Shown here one piece after another: positions 1 through 8,448 of a stretch of 64,000 nucleotides of DNA. The number at the start of each line of letters is the position of its first letter. The stretch's first letter is position 1. The position numbers and the translations under genes are program-made. The stretch covers positions 1-64,000 of the forward strand of contig DCCG01000017.1 of NCBI GenBank assembly GCA_002314145.1, read 5' to 3'. The stretch is from Thalassolituus sp. UBA1087. Lineage in GTDB: Bacteria; Pseudomonadota; Gammaproteobacteria; Pseudomonadales; Oceanobacteraceae. Under the pieces are notes generated by a model that saw only the letters and a list, made by a program, of their open reading frames with translations, was not told where the DNA came from and did not search any database.

Positions 1-16
1 TTGAGCCGGTCCGGCG

Positions 17-50
17 AGAGGGGCGGTCCGACGTTTCGGAAGGCCCCTCT
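17..50. other. Long two-part hairpin of unknown role
   Basis: The arms AGAGGGGC (17-24) and GCCCCTCT (43-50) are perfectly complementary. Inside them TCCGA (27-31) and TCGGA (36-40) pair around a CGTT loop, with a two-by-two mismatch between the stems. No T-run follows on the plus strand, so this is not a classic terminator. Nothing else is recognisable in bases 1-156, which lie downstream of the minus-strand aminopeptidase gene. Confidence 0.4.
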
Positions 51-156
51 ATGAGGACAAGGGACCTGGAGTTTCTCGCAAAAGTTTAAATAAAAATTTG
101 TGGGACACCAGTGGGGTATTTCCCGGTTTTTTTATGTGCAGATATTCAGGCGGATT

Positions 157-1536
157 TTACACATCACCAAAGCGGCTGCATAAATACCCGAACATTGCCC
201 GCATGCCCATGGCTTCACCACCCACCGGGCGGCCGCTGAGCTTGCGGTTGTTCCAGGCCATGACGTCAAAGTGCACCCAGGGTGTCTCTTCAACAAAATG
301 CTCCAGATACAGCGCCGCAGAAATAGCGCCGCCAAAAGGCGTGGAAGCACAGTTCACCAGGTCGGCGATATCGCTTTTTAAGAAATCTTTATAAGGCTGG
401 TGCAGCGGCAGGCTCCAGACCGGGTCGGTCACTTTCTGGCCGACCTGCATCAGATCCGAGGCCAGCTGCAATTGGTTGGTAAAAAAGCCGGGTAATTCGG
501 TACCGAGAGCCACACGGGCAGCGCCGGTCAGTGTGGCATAGTCAACCACGAGTTCCGGCTTTTCGCTGATCGCTTCGGTTAATGCATCGCACAGAACCAG
601 ACGGCCTTCGGCATCGGTATTGTCGATTTCTACTGTGCTGCCTTTGCGGGTGTTAAGTACGTCGCCGGGGCGGAAAGCGTTACCGCTAACGGCATTTTCC
701 ACCGCCGGAATTAACAGACGTAAACGCACAGGTAATTTCTGCGCCATAATCAGGTAAGCAAGACCAATAGTATGAGCAGAGCCGCCCATGTCTTTTTTCA
801 TCCAGCGCATAGCGGATGACGGCTTAATATCCATACCGCCACTGTCGAAACAGACGCCTTTACCAACCAGTGTCACTTTCGGATGGGATTCATCGCCCCA
901 GCGCAGATCCAGCAAACGCGGTGCGTGCACACTGGCTCGGCCGACGGCATGCACCATGGGGTAATTTTCATCGAGCAGGTCGTCGCCTACGGTTTGTCTG
1001 AACTCGGCGTTAAATTCCTGTGCCATGGCTTCTACTGCCGCGGCCAGATTCTCCGGCATCATGTCGGCGGCCGGTGTATTAATCAGATCGCGCACCCGTT
1101 TGGTGGCTTCCACCAGTTTCAATGCTTCATTCAGTGCGCCTTCATCGGCCAGCAGCAGGCGGGCCTGGGGCTTGCCGGGCTGAACGTAACGCTCAAAACG
1201 ATAAGCGCCGGCGCCCCACGCAAAGGCGATACTGATCAGCTGATCGTGGTCGCTGATGTCCTGCAGCAGATAGTCGCCGGCCGGCAGGCTGTTGGCCAGT
1301 TCGCCGCAGGCAAACATATCGTCCAGGCTGTCACACACAAACAGTGCCTGTGCCAGCGCCCCCTGATCGCCCGGCAATAACTGCAGACCTTTGCCCTGAT
1401 AGCCGTTGGCAGCAATCCAGTTCTGTGTTGCCTGGGGCTGTTCCTCCAGCCAATGGTTGTAAGCTGCGGACTCAAGAATAATCAGTGGGGTAGCGGCGGA
1501 GCCGGATGATCCGGCAGGGGCTAAAACGGCAGACAT
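157..1536 (-). CDS. M17 leucyl aminopeptidase family protein
   Basis: A cytoplasmic metallo-aminopeptidase of the M17 (PepA/PepB-like) family that removes N-terminal residues from peptides. The C-terminal catalytic domain shows the metal-binding stretch VGKGVCFDSGGMDIKP and the family signature NTDAEGRLVLCDA; both carry the Lys, Asp and Glu ligands expected for the two-metal site. At 459 residues it is slightly shorter than E. coli PepA (about 500). I place the start at the ATG at 1536 because AGGAG lies six bases upstream; a TTG six codons earlier has no such site. It is transcribed in the same direction as the RNA methylase gene, with a 102-base gap. Family assignment is secure; substrate preference is not known. 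Confidence 0.9.
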   Translation of the reverse strand: MSAVLAPAGSSGSAATPLIILESAAYNHWLEEQPQATQNWIAANGYQGKGLQLLPGDQGALAQALFVCDSLDDMFACGELANSLPAGDYLLQDISDHDQLISIAFAWGAGAYRFERYVQPGKPQARLLLADEGALNEALKLVEATKRVRDLINTPAADMMPENLAAAVEAMAQEFNAEFRQTVGDDLLDENYPMVHAVGRASVHAPRLLDLRWGDESHPKVTLVGKGVCFDSGGMDIKPSSAMRWMKKDMGGSAHTIGLAYLIMAQKLPVRLRLLIPAVENAVSGNAFRPGDVLNTRKGSTVEIDNTDAEGRLVLCDALTEAISEKPELVVDYATLTGAARVALGTELPGFFTNQLQLASDLMQVGQKVTDPVWSLPLHQPYKDFLKSDIADLVNCASTPFGGAISAALYLEHFVEETPWVHFDVMAWNNRKLSGRPVGGEAMGMRAMFGYLCSRFGDV

Positions 1537-1638
1537 AGAGACTCCTGATAACAAGAATGCACTGAGTATAGAGAAAACTGGCCGGAATTGATGGAAACAG
1601 GTTCAAAACAGGTTGTTCAGATTACCTGTATCGCGTTT

Positions 1639-2397
1639 TCAATCCGGCTGGCTCAGCTCATAAACGCACATATTAACCGCAGAGGCGAGATTTAACGACT
1701 CGATCGTTCCGCTGCCGGGAATGGTGTAAGTGGTCACATTCAGTGCGCTGAGCTGTTCATGGGGAATGCCCCGGGCTTCATTGCCAAAGATAAACGCGTC
1801 GTGGTGTCCGGCACGGATGCGGGATAACGGCGTGCCATTCATATCCAGGCAGGCGATTGACTGACAGCGCCGGGCCAACTCTTCAATGGACACATCCTGC
1901 CCGAATAACACATGAAAAATCGCGCCCATACTGGAACGCACCACTTTGGGATTGTAAGGGTCAACACTGCCCGGGCTTAACAGACAACGGTAGCCACCAA
2001 ACCAGCCCAGGGTACGCAAAATTGTTCCCAGATTGCCGGGGTCCTGAATTTCGTGCAGATAAAGCGTACGTAATCCGGCGTCTTCGTGCTGACCGGCAGG
2101 CGGCGGGAAGGGGACGGCCGCCACAATCCCCTGGGGGGATTTAGTGTCCGACATCTGGCTCATGGCTTTTTTGCCCACCACGGTGGTGCGGAAAACATCG
2201 CCGAGTTTATCCTTTACCCAATCGCTGTAATCTTCGGTAATAAATAGTTCAGCCTGCTGCAGATGCTGTTGCGTTTTTTTTGAATGAAACGCCGCTTTGT
2301 GCAGTTCCAGTATTAAATGCTCGCCTTCCACCAGAAAATGTCGCCACTCATTACGGTACTTTTTCTGCTGCAGTTTTTTAACGTCGTCGGCTTTCAT
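1639..2397 (-). CDS. TrmH/SpoU-family RNA 2'-O-methyltransferase
   Basis: This 252-residue protein belongs to the SPOUT superfamily and should transfer a methyl group from S-adenosylmethionine to a ribose 2'-OH of tRNA or rRNA. The three SpoU motifs are visible in the C-terminal knotted domain: EIQDPGNLGTILRT, then FGNEARGIP, then PGSGTIESLNLASAVN. The N-terminal 100 residues form the substrate-binding part found in RlmB-like enzymes. It starts nine bases after the stop of the upstream flavoprotein gene, so the two are probably one transcript. I cannot decide between rRNA and tRNA as target from sequence alone. Confidence 0.88.
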   Translation of the reverse strand: MKADDVKKLQQKKYRNEWRHFLVEGEHLILELHKAAFHSKKTQQHLQQAELFITEDYSDWVKDKLGDVFRTTVVGKKAMSQMSDTKSPQGIVAAVPFPPPAGQHEDAGLRTLYLHEIQDPGNLGTILRTLGWFGGYRCLLSPGSVDPYNPKVVRSSMGAIFHVLFGQDVSIEELARRCQSIACLDMNGTPLSRIRAGHHDAFIFGNEARGIPHEQLSALNVTTYTIPGSGTIESLNLASAVNMCVYELSQPD

Positions 2398-2406
2398 GGT
2401 GTTGTA

Positions 2407-4035
2407 TTATTCCCCGGCCTGCTCATATTGGGCGAGCATATCCAGAGCCACGGCTTCGGCGACTTTAATGCCATCCACACCGGCGGAGAGAATGCCTCCG
2501 GCATAACCGGCGCCTTCACCGGCCGGGTACAGGCCTCTGGTGTTTAAACTCTGCAGACTTTCGCGGTCGCGGGTGATACGTACCGGTGACGAGGTACGGG
2601 TTTCAATGCCGGTTAAAATGGCGTCGTCACGGTCGAAGCCCTTAATCTGCTTACCGAATTCCGGCAGGGCTTCCTGAATGGCCTGAATCGCATATTGCGG
2701 CAGCGCCTGATGCAGATCCCCCAGTTTAATACCGGGTTTGTAGGAAGGCTCGACCTGGCCGAATTCGCTGGACGGTTTGCCGCGGATAAAATCGCCGACT
2801 AACTGCGCCGGGGCGGTGTAATCGGAGCCACCTAATTCAAAGGCTTTTTCTTCCAGTTTTTCCTGCAGCGAGATACCGGCGAGCGGATCGCCCGGGTAAT
2901 CTTTCTCCGGCTCAATACCCACCACAATCGCGGCGTTGGCGTTCCGCTCGTTACGCGAATACTGCGACATACCATTGGTCACCACGCGGCCTTCTTCGGA
3001 GGTTGCTGCCACCACAGTGCCGCCGGGGCACATACAGAAGGAATACACCGGGCGGCCATTTTTTGCCTTATAAGTCAGCTTGTAATCCGCCGCGCCCAGC
3101 TCCGGATGGCCGGCGTATTTTCCCAGCCGGGCTTTATCCACCATGGATTGTGGGTGTTCCACCCGGAAACCAATAGCAAAGGGTTTGGCTTCCACGTGCA
3201 CGCCCTGTTGATACAGCGTGCGGAAGGTATCCCGTGAGCTGTGACCCAGCGCCAGTACCACATGACGGCTCATGATTGTCTCACCATCAGCCAGCACCAC
3301 ACCTTCGGTCTGACCGTTGTTAATGATGAATTCGCTGACCTTGCTTTCAAAGCGCACTTCGCCGCCCAGACGTTTGATTTCTTCACGCATGGTGGACACC
3401 ACGCCGGTTAACCGGAACGTACCTATGTGGGGTTTGCTGACGTACATAATTTCTTCCGGCGCACCGGCTTTGACGAATTCCGCCATCACTTTGCGGCCGA
3501 AAAATTTCGGATCTTTGATCTGGCTGTAGAGTTTGCCGTCAGAAAATAACCCGGCACCGCCTTCACCAAACTGTACATTGGATTCTGTGGTCAGTTGTTT
3601 TTTGCGCCACAACGCCCAGGTGTCTTTAGTGCGTGCCCGGACTTCTTTGCCGCGTTCCAGCACAATGGGTTTAAACCCCATCTGCGCCAGAATTAATGCG
3701 GCGAATAATCCGCACGGACCAAAGCCGATGACAACCGGCCGTTCTGTTAAATCCCGTGGAGCACTGGCAACCGGATGATAGTCGGTATCGGGAGACGGGC
3801 GGATCTGCTGATCCTGGTCAAAGCGTGCCAGTACGGCAGCTTCGTTTTTTACATCCGCATCAATGATGTAAATAAATTTAATTTCGCTGTTCTTTTTACG
3901 CGCATCGTAGCTGCGTTTGAAAACAGTAAAGTCGCCAAGATCAGCGTCTTTGATATTAAGGCGTTCAACAATGGCAGCGCGCAGGGCGCTCCCGGGGTGG
4001 TCTAACGGCAGGGAAAGCTGGTTGATGCGGATCAT
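2407..4035 (-). CDS. COG2509-type FAD-dependent oxidoreductase
   Basis: A 542-residue flavoprotein of the uncharacterised COG2509 dehydrogenase family. The dinucleotide-binding motif GFGPCGLFAALILAQMG is near residue 105, after a family-specific N-terminal domain of about 90 residues. A second family stretch, AGEGAGYAGGILSAGVDG, close to the C-terminus helps hold FAD. No reaction has been established for the family that I can name with confidence. The start ATG at 4035 has AGGA seven bases upstream; an earlier in-frame start at 4065 is less likely. It heads a two-gene unit with the SpoU methylase and diverges from the siderophore receptor gene. Confidence 0.85.
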   Translation of the reverse strand: MIRINQLSLPLDHPGSALRAAIVERLNIKDADLGDFTVFKRSYDARKKNSEIKFIYIIDADVKNEAAVLARFDQDQQIRPSPDTDYHPVASAPRDLTERPVVIGFGPCGLFAALILAQMGFKPIVLERGKEVRARTKDTWALWRKKQLTTESNVQFGEGGAGLFSDGKLYSQIKDPKFFGRKVMAEFVKAGAPEEIMYVSKPHIGTFRLTGVVSTMREEIKRLGGEVRFESKVSEFIINNGQTEGVVLADGETIMSRHVVLALGHSSRDTFRTLYQQGVHVEAKPFAIGFRVEHPQSMVDKARLGKYAGHPELGAADYKLTYKAKNGRPVYSFCMCPGGTVVAATSEEGRVVTNGMSQYSRNERNANAAIVVGIEPEKDYPGDPLAGISLQEKLEEKAFELGGSDYTAPAQLVGDFIRGKPSSEFGQVEPSYKPGIKLGDLHQALPQYAIQAIQEALPEFGKQIKGFDRDDAILTGIETRTSSPVRITRDRESLQSLNTRGLYPAGEGAGYAGGILSAGVDGIKVAEAVALDMLAQYEQAGE

Positions 4036-4348
4036 ATCGGTTCCTGGCCGGGAGTTGTCCGGCAAAGGTGGTAAAAACCGTATTCTAACGGCTTCACACG
4101 ATTTCGTCTGCTGTTCTTGACTGTCTGCTTTGTGATTAATGAAACGATAATGATAACTGATTACAAACAGTTCAATCTTTTATCTCATTGTTATATAAGA
4201 ACTTTTCTCTATTCCGTGGCCATGAACGGCAAATATCTGCAATAACCTTACGCTTTGTGTGTTGTAAATCTAAATGAAATAGATTCTCATTGCGATCCTT
4301 ACGAATCATGACAACACCTAACTATTATTGACAATAAGGTTACTCAGC
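4036..4348. promoter_or_regulatory. Divergent intergenic region with Fur-like sites
   Basis: This 313-base gap separates the flavoprotein gene from the siderophore receptor gene and holds no coding region I can support. Two A/T-rich stretches resemble Fur operators. GATAATGATAACTGATTAC at 4146-4164 matches the classic 19-base consensus at 13 positions, including the first 11. AATGAAATAGATTCTCATT at 4273-4291 contains an AATGA/TCATT inverted pair. Given the Fiu-like gene downstream, iron-dependent repression by Fur is the natural inference. Confidence 0.5.
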
Positions 4349-6619
4349 ATGGCTTATATCGAATCCCGTAAACGTCCCATTGCACACAGTATCGGTCTGG
4401 GCAGCACCCTGATGGCCGGGTTGCTCGCGCCTTCGGTTCAGGCGGCGGAGGAAGCCGGCGTTGCCGAGCTGTCCAAAGTCTCAGTCGAAGCCAGTCAGAA
4501 GCCCGGCTATAAAGCCGACAGCCTGTCGACCAAGTTTACCGCCCCGGTCAAGGATACGCCGCAGACCATGCAGATTATTAACAGTGGTCTGCTCAATGAT
4601 CAGCAGGCGTCCACGCTGACCGAGGCCCTGCGCAACAGTCCCGGGGTGGGTACCTTCTACGCCGGTGAAAATGGCCGTTCAACCACCGGCGATGCGGTGC
4701 GTATGCGGGGGTTTGACAGCTCTGGCTCTATTTATGTGGACGGTGTGCGCGATATGGGTTCAGTCTCCCGCGACACCTTTAATACCGAACAGATTGAAGT
4801 GGTGAAAGGCGCGGCTGGCAGTGACTATGGCCGTACTTCGCCCAGTGGTTCCATTAACCTGATGACCAAGCAGGCATTTCTGGGCCGCGGTATTGCGGGT
4901 ACAGTTTCTGCCGGGACGGATGATCAGAAGCGGGCAACCGTGGATGCCAATACCGCCGTGGGAGAACACAGCGCGGTGCGCCTGAATGTCATGGCTCAGG
5001 ACAGTGGTGTGCCCGGCCGTGACGAAGTGAAAAACAAGCGCTGGGGCATTGCGCCATCGGTAGCCTTCGGGCTGGATACCGGCACTCGTGTGTATCTCAA
5101 TTATCAGCATGTGGAGCAGCGTAATGTGCCGGACGGGCTGGTTCCCACCGTGGGGATTTCCGGCTACAGCAGCCCGGACCCTGATAATCACCCTGAGTGG
5201 GATGACGCACCGGAAGTGGACCGCAGCAATTTCTATGGCACCCATGATGATCACGACGATGTCGACATGGATATGGCGACTGTGATTGTGGAGCATAATT
5301 TTTCTGGCGATACACTGCTGCGCAACGTCACCCGCTGGGGGCAGACTGATCAGGAATATGCCCTCAGTGCCTTTATGTCGCGCACCTTCACCACCGCAAG
5401 CGGCGACCCGGCGACGCTGGCCAATCTGGATGAATGGCAGATCGGCCGCCTGGTGAACACCAAAGATCAGACCAACACCATCATGACCAACCAGACGGCT
5501 TTGGTCACCAGTGTGAATACCGGGTCCGTTAAGCATACAGTGTCAGCCGGTCTGGAAGTCACCCGCGAAAAACTGGAAACCGATGGCCTGTCCGCATCCG
5601 CGCCGGATGTTGATCTTTATAACCCGGATCACAGCGACGACATCACGCTTACCCGTACCGGTGCTTCTTCCGAAGGTACCACCACGACCACGGCGGTTTA
5701 TCTGTTTGATACCGCTGAAATCGGTGAACACTGGCTGGTATCCGGTGGGCTGCGTTATGACACTTATAGCACTGAATATGAGGCTTCATCTGTCTGTGGC
5801 GGCCGAGGTCCTGACTGTGGCAGTAATCCGGCCGGTACCGTACTGCCGTCGGCAGACGAAGATACGGATGGCGATCTGTTCAGCTGGAAGCTGGGTGCTA
5901 TGTACCGCTTCGATAATGGTCTGAACACTTACATCAACTACGCGCTGGCGCAGCAGCCTCCGGGCGGCAGTAATATGCAGCTCAGCTCCAGTGAGCGCAG
6001 TGCCGATAATTCAGATTATGATCCGCAGGAATCCAGAACCACTGAAATTGGTGCCAAATGGACCACCGCCGATGACCGTCTGCTGTTAACGGCCGCGCTG
6101 TACCGCACTGTGGTGAGCAACGAAGTAGAGCAGGATGAATCCGACGGTAATTATTACCAGAATGGTGAAAAGCGCGTACAGGGGGTAGAGCTGAGTGCGG
6201 TGGGCAATATCACCGACAACTGGAATGTCAGCGCCGGTTTCACCACGATGAAGGCAACCATTGAAGATGGTTCCGCCGACGCTCAGGACGGCAGTGACAA
6301 CCTCACTTACAACCCGGAAAAAGCCTTCAGCAGCTGGACCAGTTACCAGCTGGCGGATGTGACCCTGGGTGGTGGTGTGCGTTACGTGGATGGCCTGAAG
6401 CGTGGCCGTGATGGTTCCACAGGAACGCCGGAAGAAACCGATGGCTATACCGTCGTTGATCTGATGGCCGGTTATCAGCTGAATGATGCACTGGATCTGC
6501 AGCTGAATGTCTATAACCTGTTTGATAAGGAATACATTGCGTCCATCAACAAAAGTGGTTACCGCTATACACCGGGCGCGCCGCGCTCCGCCATGCTGGC
6601 GCTTAACTGGGCGTTCTGA
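4349..6619 (+). CDS. fiu: TonB-dependent catecholate siderophore receptor, Fiu-like
   Basis: An outer-membrane receptor of about 756 residues, close to the 760 of E. coli Fiu, expected to import ferric catecholate siderophores or their breakdown products using TonB energy. The N-terminus is a long signal peptide ending near VQAAEEA. The plug domain contains DTPQTMQIINSGLL, then RMRGFDSSGSIYVDGVRDMG and VVKGAAGSDYGRTSPSG, a pattern typical of the Fiu/PiuA group. The barrel ends in a C-terminal aromatic residue (ALNWAF). The ATG at 4349 has AAGG about ten bases upstream; an upstream TTG at 4328 is less plausible. The next gene is the PiuC/YbiX dioxygenase, the usual partner of fiu/piuA. Fur-like sites lie upstream. 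Confidence 0.85.
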   Translation: MAYIESRKRPIAHSIGLGSTLMAGLLAPSVQAAEEAGVAELSKVSVEASQKPGYKADSLSTKFTAPVKDTPQTMQIINSGLLNDQQASTLTEALRNSPGVGTFYAGENGRSTTGDAVRMRGFDSSGSIYVDGVRDMGSVSRDTFNTEQIEVVKGAAGSDYGRTSPSGSINLMTKQAFLGRGIAGTVSAGTDDQKRATVDANTAVGEHSAVRLNVMAQDSGVPGRDEVKNKRWGIAPSVAFGLDTGTRVYLNYQHVEQRNVPDGLVPTVGISGYSSPDPDNHPEWDDAPEVDRSNFYGTHDDHDDVDMDMATVIVEHNFSGDTLLRNVTRWGQTDQEYALSAFMSRTFTTASGDPATLANLDEWQIGRLVNTKDQTNTIMTNQTALVTSVNTGSVKHTVSAGLEVTREKLETDGLSASAPDVDLYNPDHSDDITLTRTGASSEGTTTTTAVYLFDTAEIGEHWLVSGGLRYDTYSTEYEASSVCGGRGPDCGSNPAGTVLPSADEDTDGDLFSWKLGAMYRFDNGLNTYINYALAQQPPGGSNMQLSSSERSADNSDYDPQESRTTEIGAKWTTADDRLLLTAALYRTVVSNEVEQDESDGNYYQNGEKRVQGVELSAVGNITDNWNVSAGFTTMKATIEDGSADAQDGSDNLTYNPEKAFSSWTSYQLADVTLGGGVRYVDGLKRGRDGSTGTPEETDGYTVVDLMAGYQLNDALDLQLNVYNLFDKEYIASINKSGYRYTPGAPRSAMLALNWAF

Positions 6620-6655
6620 TCCCGGATAAAAGCCACTGCATAAATGCTAAAAAAG

Positions 6656-6682
6656 ACGATGCGGGCTGCGGCCCGCATTCGT
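6656..6682. other. Hairpin between fiu and piuC
   Basis: TGCGGGC (6660-6666) pairs with GCCCGCA (6671-6677) around a four-base loop, and ACGA/TCGT extends the stem past one bulged T. There is no T-run on the plus strand, so it may stabilise or partly attenuate the fiu-piuC transcript rather than end it. Confidence 0.4.
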
Positions 6683-6721
6683 CGTTGTGTGAACACAGGA
6701 CAGGAAGAGAGAGAAGTCACC

Positions 6722-7414
6722 ATGATGCTGCATATTCCGCAGGTGTTGAGTCAGGAAGAGGCTGCCGATATCCGTCGTCTGCTCGAACAGTCACTGGATT
6801 GGGTTGATGGCCGCGAAACCGTGGGCGTGCAGGGGGCACAGGTAAAGCGTAACCAGCAACTGGCGGATGACTGTGAACTGAAAGCCCGGCTGGGTCAGCG
6901 TATTACCTCAGCCCTGAAACAGAACCCGTTGTTCTTCGCTGCCGCGCTGCCGCTGCGCATTATCCCGCCACGTTTTAACCGCTATGCCGGCGGTGAAACC
7001 TACGGCATGCACGTGGATGGATCCGTGATGCAGTACACTGATGTGAATGGCCAGGAGCAGACCCTGCGGTCTGATCTGTCGTGTACCGTATTCTTTGCTG
7101 AGCCGGAAGACTACGAAGGCGGTGAACTGGTGGTGGCCGATACCTACGGCGAGCATCTGGTCAAGCTGCCGGCCGGCGATGCGATTTTGTATCCGTCTTC
7201 CAGTCTGCACGAAGTGCGGCCGGTGACCAAAGGCGCACGGCTGGCTTCTTTCTTGTGGATTCAGAGTATGGTGCGCAGTGAAAGCCAGCGCCGGGCGTTG
7301 TTTGAGATGGACACTTCCATCACCCGCCTGCGCGAAACCGGTGCCGATAACGCCGCCGTACTGCAGCTGACCGGGGTCTATCACAACCTGCTGCGCGACT
7401 GGTCAGACACCTGA
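6722..7414 (+). CDS. piuC: Fe(II)/2-oxoglutarate-dependent PKHD-type hydroxylase PiuC/YbiX
   Basis: A 230-residue cytoplasmic dioxygenase of the PiuC/YbiX family, almost the same length as E. coli YbiX (225). The iron-binding triad is visible: His and Asp in GMHVDGSVMQ, and the distal His in SSSLHEVRPVTKGARLAS, where the Arg is positioned to hold 2-oxoglutarate. Genes of this family accompany catecholate receptors and are iron-repressed; a role in modifying imported siderophore compounds has been proposed but I know of no settled substrate. Of two adjacent ATGs I use 6722, preceded by a purine-rich GAGAGAAG stretch. It lies 102 bases after fiu and probably shares its transcript. Confidence 0.87.
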   Translation: MMLHIPQVLSQEEAADIRRLLEQSLDWVDGRETVGVQGAQVKRNQQLADDCELKARLGQRITSALKQNPLFFAAALPLRIIPPRFNRYAGGETYGMHVDGSVMQYTDVNGQEQTLRSDLSCTVFFAEPEDYEGGELVVADTYGEHLVKLPAGDAILYPSSSLHEVRPVTKGARLASFLWIQSMVRSESQRRALFEMDTSITRLRETGADNAAVLQLTGVYHNLLRDWSDT

Positions 7415-7446
7415 TGTGGAGCAGGCAGAGCGCGGTTGGTTATATA

Positions 7447-7475
7447 TTGAACCACTGTCAGGCATCTGATAGACT
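7447..7475 (+). promoter_or_regulatory. Sigma-70 promoter of the rpsF operon
   Basis: TTGAAC (7447-7452) and TAGACT (7470-7475) are separated by exactly 17 bases. The next bases, CCGCGCTCC, form a GC-rich discriminator of the kind seen at ribosomal-protein promoters under stringent control. Start is expected near 7482. Confidence 0.6.
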
Positions 7476-7550
7476 CCGCGCTCCTTTTTATCCGTAGTTT
7501 GGCTGCCGGTGCCGGTATTGCACCCGCTGACAGCGAAAAACGGACTCCTT

Positions 7551-7574
7551 GCCTTACCGGATGGGCCGGAAGGC
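7551..7574 (+). promoter_or_regulatory. Candidate S6:S18 autoregulatory leader hairpin
   Basis: In the rpsF leader, GCCTTACCGG (7551-7560) pairs with CCGGAAGGC (7566-7574) around a short loop, leaving an unpaired A on the 5' side of CCGG. Many bacteria carry a leader hairpin with an exposed CCG-type element before rpsF that is bound by the S6:S18 complex to repress translation. The position, 23 bases before the start codon, and the CCG content fit that motif. A covariance-model hit would settle it. Confidence 0.45.
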
Positions 7575-7596
7575 TATAACCCATAAGGAGCTGACA

Positions 7597-8037
7597 ATGC
7601 GTCACTACGAAATCGTTTTTCTGGTTCACCCAGATCAAAGCGAACAGGTACCTGCCATGGTTGAGCGTTACACCGCTGCCATCGAAGGTTCCGAAGGTAA
7701 AATCCACCGCTTCGAAGACTGGGGCCGCCGTCACCTGGCTTACCCGATCAACGACGTACACAAAGCCCACTACATCCTGATGAATGTTGAATGTACTCAG
7801 GAAGTACTGGACGAGCTGACTTCTAACTTCCGTTACAACGACGCCGTTCTGCGTAACATGGTTATCCGTCGTGACGAAGCTGTCACTGACATGTCTCCGA
7901 TCAAAGCTGCTGAAAGCCGCGAAGATCGTCGTCGTGCAGAACGCGCTGAGCGTGCTGAAGCTGAATCTGCTTCAGAATCTGCAGATGATCAGAAAGAAGA
8001 ATCAGCAGAAGCCCCTGCTGAAGACAACGCTGAATAA
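7597..8037 (+). CDS. rpsF: 30S ribosomal protein S6
   Basis: The S6 protein of the small-subunit platform, which binds 16S rRNA together with S18. The N-terminus [25 protein letters not shown] and the central [15 protein letters not shown] are diagnostic. At 146 residues it is about ten longer than E. coli S6 because of a highly acidic tail, rich in Glu and Ala, from about residue 110. The start at 7597 has a strong AAGGAG seven bases upstream. It leads the operon rpsF-rpsR-DUF2232-rplI. Confidence 0.98.
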   Translation: MRHYEIVFLVHPDQSEQVPAMVERYTAAIEGSEGKIHRFEDWGRRHLAYPINDVHKAHYILMNVECTQEVLDELTSNFRYNDAVLRNMVIRRDEAVTDMSPIKAAESREDRRRAERAERAEAESASESADDQKEESAEAPAEDNAE

Positions 8038-8051
8038 GAGAGGACATAGTC

Positions 8052-8282
8052 ATGGCACGTTTTTTCCGTCGTCGTAAGTTCTGCCGTTTCACCGCCGAAG
8101 GCGTGAAAGAGATCGACTACAAAGATCTGGACACCCTGAAAGGCTACATCACTGAAACCGGCAAAATCGTACCAAGCCGTATCACTGGTACCCGTGCTAA
8201 GTATCAGCGTCAGCTGTCTACTGCAATTAAGCGTGCGCGCTATATTGCTTTGCTGCCGTATACCGATCAGCACGACAACTGA
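8052..8282 (+). CDS. rpsR: 30S ribosomal protein S18
   Basis: A 76-residue basic protein of the 30S platform that pairs with S6 on helix 22 of 16S rRNA. It is the usual length and begins [17 protein letters not shown], with the typical [19 protein letters not shown] core. GAGAGGA lies seven bases before the ATG. It follows rpsF by 14 bases. The first copy of a 120-bp palindromic repeat begins just after its stop codon. Confidence 0.98.
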   Translation: MARFFRRRKFCRFTAEGVKEIDYKDLDTLKGYITETGKIVPSRITGTRAKYQRQLSTAIKRARYIALLPYTDQHDN

Positions 8283-8290
8283 GTTTGGTT

Positions 8291-8410
8291 CCGGGCTGCC
8301 TGCGTTGTCATTGCGGCGTTAAAACTTCCTTCGGGATGCTCATGTATGGTTTATACACTGCGCTCCCTCAGGAAGTTTTGCCTTGCACTGACGGCCTCGC
8401 CAACGCCCGG
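8291..8410. repeat. 120-bp palindromic repeat, copy 1
   Basis: This intergenic element recurs at 11291-11410 with the same length and no gaps; the core differs at 14 of 108 bases. It is an imperfect palindrome: outer arms CCGGGC (8291-8296) and GCCCGG (8405-8410), inner arms AAAACTTCC (8321-8329) and GGAAGTTTT (8371-8379), and a conserved centre with GCTCATGTATG and TTATACACT. In the other copy the arms differ but still pair, so base pairing is preserved. It sits between rpsR and the DUF2232 gene, nine bases after the rpsR stop. Confidence 0.85.
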
Positions 8411-8448
8411 TTTCGCAATTCAGTAAGCAGTAAGAAAGAAGATTTAAC

